This document shows, one piece after another, positions 5,371 through 11,573 of a DNA stretch of 11,573 nucleotides. The translations under genes were made by a program, and so were the position numbers. Source of the DNA: an uncultured Kiritimatiellota bacterium (lineage in GTDB: Bacteria > Verrucomicrobiota > Kiritimatiellia > RFP12 > UBA1067); contig CAKULR010000035.1 in NCBI GenBank assembly GCA_934667295.1, positions 1 through 11,573 on the forward strand, in the 5' to 3' direction. How positions within the stretch are numbered: position 1 is the stretch's first letter; each line of letters begins with the position of its first letter. The notes below the pieces were generated by a model that made no database searches, was not told where the DNA came from, and was given only the letters and a program-made list of their open reading frames with translations.

Positions 5371-7585
5371 AGAAGCAGACGCGGTTGTCGCAGGGCTCCT
5401 TCGAGTTGTCGATGCGGGTGTAGGACGTCTCGTGCGCGAAGAGGACGCGGTAGCCGAGGCAGTCCGTGAGCAGGTCGAACCAGGCGCCCACCTCGTCCAC
5501 CTCGTTGCGGCGGCAGTCGTAGCGGATGTAGGGCGACCAGGCGAAGTTCTCGCAGACGTCGTGCGTGAAGCCGAGCTGGAGGACGTTCGAGAACTGGTAG
5601 TTCCAGCGGTCGTAGGCGCTGGGGAGGTAGGTCCAGAGGCGCTGGTCGCGGCCGATGTAGCTCACGTTGTAGCTGAAAGTGTCCGTGAGGCGCTGGCGGA
5701 AGGCGATGTCGGCGTAGGCGGTCTTCGAGTTCTGGCAGTCGTACTCGGCGCGGGCGAGGAGGGAGATGTCGCGCGAGGGGTTCCAGCGGACGCGCGTGCC
5801 GGGGACGACCTGGTGGTGTCCGCTGCGGTTGTAGTTGCCGTCCCTGTCGTCGTTCGGGTAGCCCGCGAGGAGGCTGTCCTTCCCGTAGGGCGTCATCGTC
5901 TCGAAGGGGATGGCGGCGTAGAGGTCCCAGTCGAGCACCGTGCGCAGCAGACCGCCCTCGGTCAGCTCCTGGAAGGTGTTGCGGATGCCGGGACGGATGC
6001 CGTGCCAGTTGTAGGGAAGGCCACGGCCCTCGAAGCCGAACTGGTCGAGCCAGTCGATGGAGCGGTCGTAGCTGTCGAACGCATAGTAGCGCTGGCGGCT
6101 GCCGGCGGAGAGGTCGACGGCCTGGTAGGAGTAGTCGAGGTAGGGTTCGACGGTATGGCGCCAGGAATCGGAAAGCCAGGCGGAGCCACGGGCGGAGGCG
6201 GTGAAGCCGACCTCGCCGATGTGGCGGAAGAGGCCGTCGCCGGAGGCCTTGAGGTAGGCGGCGTCGCGGTCGCCGCTGTCGCTCCAGTAGGTGCCGCGGT
6301 AGCCGACGCGCGGCACGACGGAGAGGACGTCCCAGAGCTTGAAGGGCAGGGTCACGCGGTGGGCGGTGTCCATGCGGAAGGCCTGGTAGTCGGCGCCGCG
6401 CCCGTTCGCGCCGATGTACGGCACGTAGCGGTACATGGGGTCGTGCGAGCCGTAGCGGGCGTAGTCGTGGTTGAGGTAGCCGGCGCGGGTCTGGGACTCG
6501 TAGTTGAGGGGGAGGTCCCAGATGGGCTGGGGCGCGATGGAGAGCCAGCCTTCGGGAAGGCGGGCGGTTCCGGCGTAGAAGTCGTTGACCGGACCCGAGA
6601 CGGAGCCGCCGGCGGCCCAGGAAAGCTCGCGGTGCTCGTACCAGGCCTCGTTGACCGGGATGGATTCGAGGCGGTTGTCCCTGTCGAAGAAGTCCCGGTT
6701 CATGTGGGAATCGGAGAAGTAGTTGGCGTAGGCGCTGAAGGTGTCGCGCTCCGTGAAGTCGGCGACGTGTTCGAACGTGATGCGGTAACGCTCGCGGTCG
6801 ACGTCGCTGCCCCAGTTTCGGTAGTTGCGGTGGTGTCCGCTCCAGCGGCGGCGCATGTAGCGGTCGTAGTCCTCGTCCCAGGCGTAGTACGCCTTGAGCT
6901 TGCCGTGGCCGAGTCCGGCGCGGGAGAGCCGGATGCCGCCATCGAGGCCGGAACCCGTCTTCTGGCCCCAGCGGAAGGACTGCCCGAGGGCGAAGCCGTT
7001 CTTCGTGCGGTAGTCCGCGTAGGTGGCGGCGCCGAGGTAGGGCGTGTTCGGCGCGGCCTCCTCCCAGAGGGCGTAGTTGTACTTCGTGAGGAGGTAGCCG
7101 CCCCAGCGCGAGCGGTAGCCGGGCACGACGCGGAGGCCGTAGTCCGTGTTGATGGGCTGGTACCAGATCGGCAGCCAGAAGACGGGCATGCCCCAGTGGT
7201 AGAGCCAGACGTCCTTCGCGAGGATGGCCTGGTCCTGGATGTAGGTGAAATCGCCGCGCAGGCCCCAGTGCAGGTCGTCGAGCGCGTTCGTACAGGTGGT
7301 TGTGAACGCATCGTCGCCGAACGAGTAGACGCCGTCGGTGGTGCGGGCGACGCGCTGCGAGAGGAAGCGGAAGGGCATCGACACCGCCGTGACGTTGCCG
7401 GTCGCGAGCAGTTCGCCCGTGTTGCGGTTGGCGCTCATGTAGTCGCCGGAAACGCGCAGTTCCCCGGCGGCGCGCGTGGTCTTCTCCCGGGGCTTCGTCT
7501 CCTCGGGGTGGAGGTATTCCAGAAACTGCGCGGAGGCGGCGAACGCGGCGAACGCGGCGGCACACGTGGCGAGACGTTTCTTCAT
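5315..7585 (-). CDS. lptD: LPS-assembly outer membrane protein LptD
   Basis: A 756-residue protein with a signal peptide (MKKRLATCAAAFAAFAASA, cleavage probably before Q20). Residues ~43-125 look like the periplasmic OstA/LptA-like beta-jellyroll that receives LPS from the LptA bridge. WLYHWGMPVFWLPIWYQP (127-144) matches the conserved segment linking that domain to the barrel. The rest is alternating Tyr/Trp/Arg-rich beta-strand sequence of an outer-membrane barrel, ending in Phe (DMARF), the usual BAM recognition residue. With LptE, LptD inserts LPS into the outer leaflet; no lptE is seen here. Cysteines occur at 98 in the N-terminal domain and five times in the last 81 residues, so disulfides like those of E. 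coli LptD are possible. The start has AGGAA a few bases upstream and is 63 bases after rng. It converges on the GT2 gene and overlaps it by 56 bases. A related OstA-type barrel is the only realistic alternative. Confidence 0.82.
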   Translation of the reverse strand: MKKRLATCAAAFAAFAASAQFLEYLHPEETKPREKTTRAAGELRVSGDYMSANRNTGELLATGNVTAVSMPFRFLSQRVARTTDGVYSFGDDAFTTTCTNALDDLHWGLRGDFTYIQDQAILAKDVWLYHWGMPVFWLPIWYQPINTDYGLRVVPGYRSRWGGYLLTKYNYALWEEAAPNTPYLGAATYADYRTKNGFALGQSFRWGQKTGSGLDGGIRLSRAGLGHGKLKAYYAWDEDYDRYMRRRWSGHHRNYRNWGSDVDRERYRITFEHVADFTERDTFSAYANYFSDSHMNRDFFDRDNRLESIPVNEAWYEHRELSWAAGGSVSGPVNDFYAGTARLPEGWLSIAPQPIWDLPLNYESQTRAGYLNHDYARYGSHDPMYRYVPYIGANGRGADYQAFRMDTAHRVTLPFKLWDVLSVVPRVGYRGTYWSDSGDRDAAYLKASGDGLFRHIGEVGFTASARGSAWLSDSWRHTVEPYLDYSYQAVDLSAGSRQRYYAFDSYDRSIDWLDQFGFEGRGLPYNWHGIRPGIRNTFQELTEGGLLRTVLDWDLYAAIPFETMTPYGKDSLLAGYPNDDRDGNYNRSGHHQVVPGTRVRWNPSRDISLLARAEYDCQNSKTAYADIAFRQRLTDTFSYNVSYIGRDQRLWTYLPSAYDRWNYQFSNVLQLGFTHDVCENFAWSPYIRYDCRRNEVDEVGAWFDLLTDCLGYRVLFAHETSYTRIDNSKEPCDNRVCFFIYLRAFGPGSMLDMARF

Positions 7586-7648
7586 GGTGTTTCCTGTTTG
7601 ATTCGATGCGGGATTTCGGGTTGCGGGGTGTCCGGGCGGGGGCGCTGC

Positions 7649-9310
7649 CTACACGGCCGGACGCGCGGCACCCGAGGAGTATAGCACGCGCCCCGTTTCC
7701 GCGTCTAGGATGGAATAGCTTTCGGGGTGGCGGTGCAGTTCCGAGACGAAGGTGAGCTTCGTGTTGTGGCGGGCCTGGAGCTCGGCGAGGATCTGCGCGT
7801 CCTCCGTGCGGAGGCGCTGCATGACGGCGGGCGCGATGACGATCTTCGGCACGATGGGGCGCTTCTCGGCCTCGGCCTTGCGCAGGATCGAGGTGAGCTG
7901 GCGCTGGAGCTCGATCGAGACGGCGAGCGGGCTCTTGACGACGCCGTGGCCGTCGCAGCAGGGGCAGGTGCTCGACAGCATGGAGAGGATCGATTCCTCG
8001 TGGCGCTGGCGGCTCATCTCCAGGAGGCCGAGCTCGCTGATCTCCAGCACGTTCGTGCGGGCGCGGTCGCGCTTGAGGGCGTCCTTGAGCGCGCGGTAGA
8101 CCTGCTTCTGGTGCTTGCGGCTCTTCATGTCGATGAGGTCGAGCACGACGAGGCCGCCGATGTTGCGGAGGCGCAGCTGGCGGGCGACCTCCTCCACGGC
8201 TTCGAGGTTGACCTCCAGGATCGCGTCCTCCTGCGAGGTCTTGCCCTTGTGGTGGCCGGTGTTGACGTCCACGGCGATCAGGGCCTCGGTCTCGTCAATC
8301 ACGAGGTAGCCGCCGGACTTGAGCTTCACCTGGCGGTTGAAGGCGTCGCGCAGCTGGCGCTCCACGCCCAGGCGCTCGAAGATGTTCTCCGCGCCCTCGT
8401 AGTGACGCACCTTGCCGCGCGCGCGGCGCGAGATACGGCTCGTGACGTCACGCAGCTTCTCGAACGTCTTCTCGTCGTCGACGAGCACGGCGTCGATGTC
8501 CTCGGTGAGCCAGTCGCGCACGACGCGCTCGACGAGGTCGGGTTCCTGCCACACGCAGCAGGGCGTGCGGAGGTTCTTCACGTTCCCCTGCAGCTCGTGC
8601 CAGCTTTCGAGCAGGTTGCGCATGTCGCGCACGAACGACGTGCCCTTGACGCCCACGCCGGCGGTGCGCACGATGAGGCCGACCTCCTCGGGGAGGAGCA
8701 GCTTGTCGAGGATCCTCTTGAGGCGCTTGCGCTCCTCGGCGTCGCCGATCTTGCGGCTCACGCCGCGCGTCTTCGTGCCGGGCATCATCACGAGGTAGCG
8801 TCCGGGGATGGAGAGGTTCGTGGTGACGCGGGGGCCCTTGGTGGAGATCGGGCCCTTCGTGACCTGCACGATGATCTCGGAGCCGGGCTTGAACTTCTCG
8901 TGGATCTCCTCGGTGGTGAGGCGCGGGGCCTTGCCGCGGCGGCGTCCGCCCTTGCCGCCCTTACCGCCCTTGCCGCCCTTCGCGTTGTCGTCGCCGTCGT
9001 CGACCTCGTCCAGGAAGGCGTCGACGTCGGGCTGCATGTCCCAGTAGTGGAGGAATGCGTTCTTCTTGAGGCCGATGTCGACGAACGCGGCCTGCAGGTC
9101 GTCCTGCAGGTTCTGGATACGCCCCTTGAAGACGCACCCCACCAGGCGCTCGTCCTCGGGATGCTCGACCATGTACTCCTCCAGGCGCCCGTTCTCCAGC
9201 ACCGCGACGCGCGTTTCGAGCTTCTCGACGTTCACGATGATCTCGCGCTTGACCTTGTTCCCCTTGAGCCAGTTCCTGACCGTGCTCACGACCGTTTGAA
9301 TGACCGACAT
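7649..9310 (-). CDS. rng: Ribonuclease G/E
   Basis: A 553-residue endoribonuclease of the RNase E/G family, which cuts single-stranded AU-rich RNA in mRNA decay and rRNA/tRNA maturation. The S1-like RNA-binding domain spans about residues 33-175 and contains a low-complexity insertion, an acidic run (DDGDD) then four KGG units and RRRGK (101-127). RVTTNLSIPGRYLVMMP (161-177) closes it. The DNase I-like catalytic domain has AVDVNTG with D348 and N350, and VVLDLIDM with D391, the Mg-binding carboxylates. CPCC (449-452) followed by DGHG is the zinc-link for dimerisation. The length and the absence of a long C-terminal scaffold fit RNase G or short RNase E; the two cannot be separated here. The start at 9310 follows AAGGAG by 5 bases; the open frame continues 45 codons upstream through the repeat leader, which is rejected. 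Confidence 0.93.
   Translation of the reverse strand: MSVIQTVVSTVRNWLKGNKVKREIIVNVEKLETRVAVLENGRLEEYMVEHPEDERLVGCVFKGRIQNLQDDLQAAFVDIGLKKNAFLHYWDMQPDVDAFLDEVDDGDDNAKGGKGGKGGKGGRRRGKAPRLTTEEIHEKFKPGSEIIVQVTKGPISTKGPRVTTNLSIPGRYLVMMPGTKTRGVSRKIGDAEERKRLKRILDKLLLPEEVGLIVRTAGVGVKGTSFVRDMRNLLESWHELQGNVKNLRTPCCVWQEPDLVERVVRDWLTEDIDAVLVDDEKTFEKLRDVTSRISRRARGKVRHYEGAENIFERLGVERQLRDAFNRQVKLKSGGYLVIDETEALIAVDVNTGHHKGKTSQEDAILEVNLEAVEEVARQLRLRNIGGLVVLDLIDMKSRKHQKQVYRALKDALKRDRARTNVLEISELGLLEMSRQRHEESILSMLSSTCPCCDGHGVVKSPLAVSIELQRQLTSILRKAEAEKRPIVPKIVIAPAVMQRLRTEDAQILAELQARHNTKLTFVSELHRHPESYSILDAETGRVLYSSGAARPAV
7678..7707 (-). promoter_or_regulatory. Possible lptD promoter inside the end of rng
   Basis: On the minus strand, TAGACG (7702-7707), an 18-base spacer, and TATACT (7678-7683) with an extended TG (the full word is TGCTATACT). 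This is the same -10 word as at the GT2 gene. It would give an lptD leader of about 85 bases. It also encodes the last residues of RNase G/E (RVLYS), so chance occurrence is possible. Confidence 0.4.
8946..8981. repeat. 9-bp in-frame tandem repeat in rng
   Basis: Four units of CCGCCCTTN (plus strand), each encoding Gly-Lys-Gly in register on the minus strand and producing the KGGKGGKGGKGG stretch at residues 111-122 of RNase G/E. Slippage would change the protein length without breaking the frame. Confidence 0.85.
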
Positions 9311-9315
9311 GCTTT

Positions 9316-9321
9316 CTCCTT
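9316..9321 (-). promoter_or_regulatory. Ribosome binding site of rng
   Basis: AAGGAG on the minus strand, 5 bases before the ATG at 9310. It is the strongest Shine-Dalgarno in this half of the window and decides the start against the longer open frame. Confidence 0.8.
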
Positions 9322-9434
9322 TTTGAATGATGAAATAAATGAACTTTTCCGTTAAAACGCAGATCGCCTGTGCGATACGCAGATCCGGGCAAGAACCGAT
9401 GTGGCTACGACGGCCCCTGCGGGGCCTACGCCAC

Positions 9435-9466
9435 AACTTAACCACTTAATCACTTAATCACTTAAT
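9435..9466. repeat. Octamer tandem array CACTTAAT
   Basis: Three perfect CACTTAAT units (9443-9466) preceded by one degenerate unit AACTTAAC (9435-9442). It lies three bases past the rodA stop codon. In style it resembles the heptamer array at 1278-1305: a short A/T-rich period abutting a gene end. Confidence 0.85.
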
Positions 9467-9469
9467 CTT

Positions 9470-10621
9470 CTACCCTTCCTCCCGGTGGACGGCGACGCTC
9501 TGCACGACGCCGAGCGCCGCGAGGAGGGTGACGAGGAACGAGCGGCCCGCGCTGATGAACGGGAGCGGAAGCCCCGTGATGGGCATGAGGCCGATCGACA
9601 TCGCCACGTTGACGTACAGGTGGCAGAAGACGAGCGTCGTGGTGCCCACGGCGACGAGCCGCCCCCGGTCGTCGGTCGCCCGGAACGCGATGCGCGCGCC
9701 CGTGAGCAGCACGCCGAGGAAGAGCGCGAGCATCGTGAGCGTGCCCCGGAAGCCGGACTCCTCCGCGAGGACGGCGAAGATGAAGTCGTTCATGGAGACG
9801 GAGGGCGGCAGGTAGCCGAGCGTCTTCTGGGATCCCTTCTTGAGGCCCTTGCCCCAGACGGACCCCGAGCCGATGGAGATCTGCGCCTGGCGCAGGTTGT
9901 AGCCGGCCCCCCGCAGGTCGCGGTCCGGGAACAGGAAGACGCGCAGCCGCTTGAGCTGGTGCGCGCGGAGGGGTAGGTAGGCGTAGATCCGCGCCCGGCG
10001 CGCCGGGTCGGGCGTCTGCTCGGCGATGAACACGGTGCCGAGTACGGCGCCGGCGGCGAGCAGGCCCACGAGGAGGAGCGTGACGAGCCCCTTCGTCCAG
10101 ACGCGCGCCGCGAGGAGCATCGCGGTGCCGGCGGGCACGAGGACGAGCGCGGTGCCGAGGTCGGGTTCCTTGAGGATCAGGAGGGCGGGGGCGCCGAGCA
10201 CGAGCGCGCCCGCGAGGAACCACTTGAAGGACTCCCGCCCGGCCCGCCCGAAGAGGTGCGCCACGAAGAGGATGACCGCGAGCTTCGAGATCTCGCTGGG
10301 CTGGAAGAACCAGAGCCAGCGGCGTCCGCCGTAGATCTCCGAGCCGAGGCGGAGCACCGCAACGAGCAGCACGAGCGCGCCGACGTAGGCGGGCGTCGCG
10401 AACACGTCGAGCAGTCTGCGGTAGTCCACGAGCGCGAACGCGAAGTAGAGCGCGAGGCCGAACGCGGCGGTGACGGCGTGCGTGATCCAGATGGACTGGA
10501 ACACGCCCTGCCGGGCACTGCCCGCGCTCCAGATGAAGACGGTACCCATCACGACGAGCGCGAGGATGCAGCCCGTCAGCACCCAGTCCATGCGCTTCAA
10601 CTTTGCAAGAAGGGCGTTCAT
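9470..10621 (-). CDS. rodA: Rod-shape peptidoglycan polymerase RodA (SEDS family)
   Basis: A 383-residue polytopic membrane protein of the SEDS family, the glycosyltransferase that polymerises lipid II for side-wall elongation, working with PBP2. Signatures include WFFQPSEISKLA (104-115), KEPDLGTALV (151-160), GYNLRQAQISIGSGSVWGKG (240-259), MNDFIFAVLAEESGF (277-291) with D279 at the position of the catalytic Asp, and NVAMSIGLMPITGLPLPFIS (338-357). The usual SYGGSS that follows is SAGRSF here (357-362), a clear deviation. RodA is preferred over FtsW because of the adjacent PBP2 gene and the GSQKTLGYLPPS region. The ATG is 6 bases after the last base of the upstream TAG and the purine run GAGGGGAG in the end of mrdA may serve as ribosome site, so the two are probably translationally coupled. 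Confidence 0.92.
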   Translation of the reverse strand: MNALLAKLKRMDWVLTGCILALVVMGTVFIWSAGSARQGVFQSIWITHAVTAAFGLALYFAFALVDYRRLLDVFATPAYVGALVLLVAVLRLGSEIYGGRRWLWFFQPSEISKLAVILFVAHLFGRAGRESFKWFLAGALVLGAPALLILKEPDLGTALVLVPAGTAMLLAARVWTKGLVTLLLVGLLAAGAVLGTVFIAEQTPDPARRARIYAYLPLRAHQLKRLRVFLFPDRDLRGAGYNLRQAQISIGSGSVWGKGLKKGSQKTLGYLPPSVSMNDFIFAVLAEESGFRGTLTMLALFLGVLLTGARIAFRATDDRGRLVAVGTTTLVFCHLYVNVAMSIGLMPITGLPLPFISAGRSFLVTLLAALGVVQSVAVHREEG

Positions 10622-10627
10622 GCCGGT

Positions 10628-11573
10628 CTAGTCACTCCCCTCGATGCCGGCGCGCGCATGCGTGCGCCCCGTGATTTCGGTCTCGCCGAAGATGGACGCA
10701 AGGACGTTGTGGACGCGCGGCGCGACGGTCTTGCCGCCCGACTCCCCGCGCTCGACGATCATCGCGAGCGCCACCGTGGGGTTCTCGAACGGCGCGAAGG
10801 CGATGATCCACGTGTTCTTGCGCTTCGTGGCGCCGCGCCCGATCTCGGCCGTGCCCGTCTTGCCGGCGCAGCTCACGTTCAGGCGGTGGCGGATGCGCCG
10901 CCCGGTGTCCGCCGCCGTCTCGCCCCGGATGAGGATGTTCCGCCCCGTGCCGGTCTCCACCACGTCCCGCATGCCGTCGCGGACGAGCGCGATGGCGTCC
11001 GTCGCGTAGGGGATCGTGCGGACGGGTTCCGGACGGCGCCTGCCGGACGCGGGCACGTGGAGGTAGGGCCGGTAGACCGCCCCCCCGTTCGCGAGCGTCG
11101 CCGCCACCACGGCCATCTGGAGCGGCGTCACGAGCAGCATGCCCTGCCCGATGCACATCTGGCAGGTGTCGCCCGGATACCACGGCAGGCCGTACCAGCG
11201 GCGCTTCCAGGCGTCGTCGGGCACGACGCCCGCCACCTCGCCGCCGAGGTCGATGCCCGTTTCCCGCCCGAGGCCGAACGCGCGCGCGGCGGTGATGACG
11301 GCGTTCGAGCCGATGGCCGTGCCGAGGTTGCAGAAGAAGGTGTTGCAGCTCTGCTCCAGGGCCTTGCGCACGTTCACGGGGCCGTGCCCGTAGCGGTCCC
11401 AGCAGTGGAGGCGCAGGTTGCCGAGGCGGTAGACGCCCTGGCAGTCGTACTCGTCCTCGGGCATCCACCCCGTCGCGAGCCCGGCGAGGGCGGTGATGGG
11501 CTTGAAGGTGGAGCCGGGGGCGTAGACCTCCGCGATGGCGCGGTTCTGCCCGCGCTTCGCGGGGGCGTTCGTG
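10628..11573 (-). CDS. mrdA: Penicillin-binding protein 2, transpeptidase domain (N-terminus outside window)
   Basis: The C-terminal ~314 residues of the elongation transpeptidase; the start lies beyond the right edge and the frame stays open to the last base. All three serine-acyltransferase motifs are present: APGSTFK with the nucleophile Ser codon at 11510-11512, SCN (11342-11350), and KTG (10853-10861) followed by TAE. GDTCQMCIGQGMLLVTPLQMA and WIIAFAPFENP are typical of class B PBPs of the PBP2 group. It crosslinks the strands that RodA polymerises. The pairing with rodA directly downstream separates it from FtsI/PBP3. The first internal Met (11464) is past the catalytic Ser and is not a start. 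In related genomes mreC and mreD often lie upstream; that would be outside the window. Confidence 0.93.
   Translation of the reverse strand, partial: TNAPAKRGQNRAIAEVYAPGSTFKPITALAGLATGWMPEDEYDCQGVYRLGNLRLHCWDRYGHGPVNVRKALEQSCNTFFCNLGTAIGSNAVITAARAFGLGRETGIDLGGEVAGVVPDDAWKRRWYGLPWYPGDTCQMCIGQGMLLVTPLQMAVVAATLANGGAVYRPYLHVPASGRRRPEPVRTIPYATDAIALVRDGMRDVVETGTGRNILIRGETAADTGRRIRHRLNVSCAGKTGTAEIGRGATKRKNTWIIAFAPFENPTVALAMIVERGESGGKTVAPRVHNVLASIFGETEITGRTHARAGIEGSD

Larger units (their letters stand above)
9311..9469 (-). promoter_or_regulatory. Structured leader between rodA and rng
   Basis: 159 bases upstream of rng. In plus coordinates it contains a 9-bp direct repeat ACGCAGATC (9357-9365 and 9377-9385) enclosing the hairpin ATCGC-CTGT-GCGAT (9363-9376), an imperfect palindrome at 9401-9434 with the core GGCCCC-TGC-GGGGCC (9412-9426), and an octamer array (9435-9466). 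On the minus strand the 30 bases before the ribosome site are AT-rich. RNase E genes of enterobacteria are autoregulated through a leader hairpin; whether this leader acts so is unknown. The palindrome could also end the rodA transcript, but it lacks a U-tract. Confidence 0.5.

Noticed and set aside
5010..7565. 851-codon minus-strand frame overlapping lptD
   Set aside because: Arg/Pro-rich out-of-frame translation of lptD that also runs into the GT2 gene.
5432..7684. 750-codon open frame opposite lptD
   Set aside because: Val/Ala/Gly-rich with no fold or motif; it is the GC-rich antisense shadow of lptD, whose reading has a signal peptide and barrel features.
7727..9355. 542-codon frame opposite rng
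   Set aside because: Leu/Ala/Val-rich antisense shadow; rng has complete catalytic and zinc-link motifs on the other strand.
9311..9445. 45-residue N-terminal extension of RNase G/E
   Set aside because: It translates the repeat-rich leader; the AAGGAG site and family alignment favour the ATG at 9310.

Overview
The window is about 11.6 kb of GC-rich DNA from a Gram-negative bacterium. The outer-membrane LPS translocon gene (lptD), the rod-shape cell-wall genes, the glycan-degrading GH92 enzyme and the many small palindromic intergenic repeats together suggest the Planctomycetota-Verrucomicrobiota side of the tree (Kiritimatiellota, Verrucomicrobiota or Lentisphaerota). That placement is inference; no rRNA or other phylogenetic marker is present. 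No tRNA, rRNA, CRISPR array, recognisable transposase or phage gene was seen.

Left part (1-2852, plus strand): the C-terminal half of a GH92 alpha-mannosidase is followed by a small M50 site-2-type membrane metalloprotease and then a KDPG aldolase (eda) closed by a strong hairpin. The 3' end of the GH92 frame runs through an inverted pair of 26-bp palindromic repeats and ends in a heptamer repeat, so its last ~37 residues look acquired. The protease gene is much less GC-rich than everything around it, except for its last ~165 bases.

Middle (2753-3551): about 800 bases without a convincing gene, filled with repeats. These are a 20-bp-period tandem repeat, the eda hairpin, a third copy of the 26-bp palindrome, and two large imperfect inverted-repeat elements built from short CACGGAT / CACAGAA-type words. 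Next comes an unrecognised 299-residue basic protein (3552-4451). A perfect 22-bp inverted repeat brackets it, one copy touching its promoter and the other encoding its last residues. This is the best candidate in the window for something undescribed. A GT2 (ALG5/DPM1-like) glycosyltransferase follows. Both genes have an extended -10 box (TGCTATNCT) only 6-8 bases before the ATG and no Shine-Dalgarno, suggesting leaderless mRNAs.

Right part (5315-11573, minus strand): in transcription order, mrdA (PBP2, N-terminus outside the window), rodA, rng (RNase G/E) and lptD. PBP2 and RodA are the transpeptidase and glycosyltransferase of the elongasome and are almost contiguous (7-base gap). RNase G/E has its own repeat-rich 159-base leader and a good Shine-Dalgarno. 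LptD inserts LPS in the outer membrane and appears to have its own promoter inside the end of rng. lptD converges on the GT2 gene with a 56-base tail-to-tail coding overlap. The cluster therefore combines wall elongation, RNA turnover and outer-membrane assembly.
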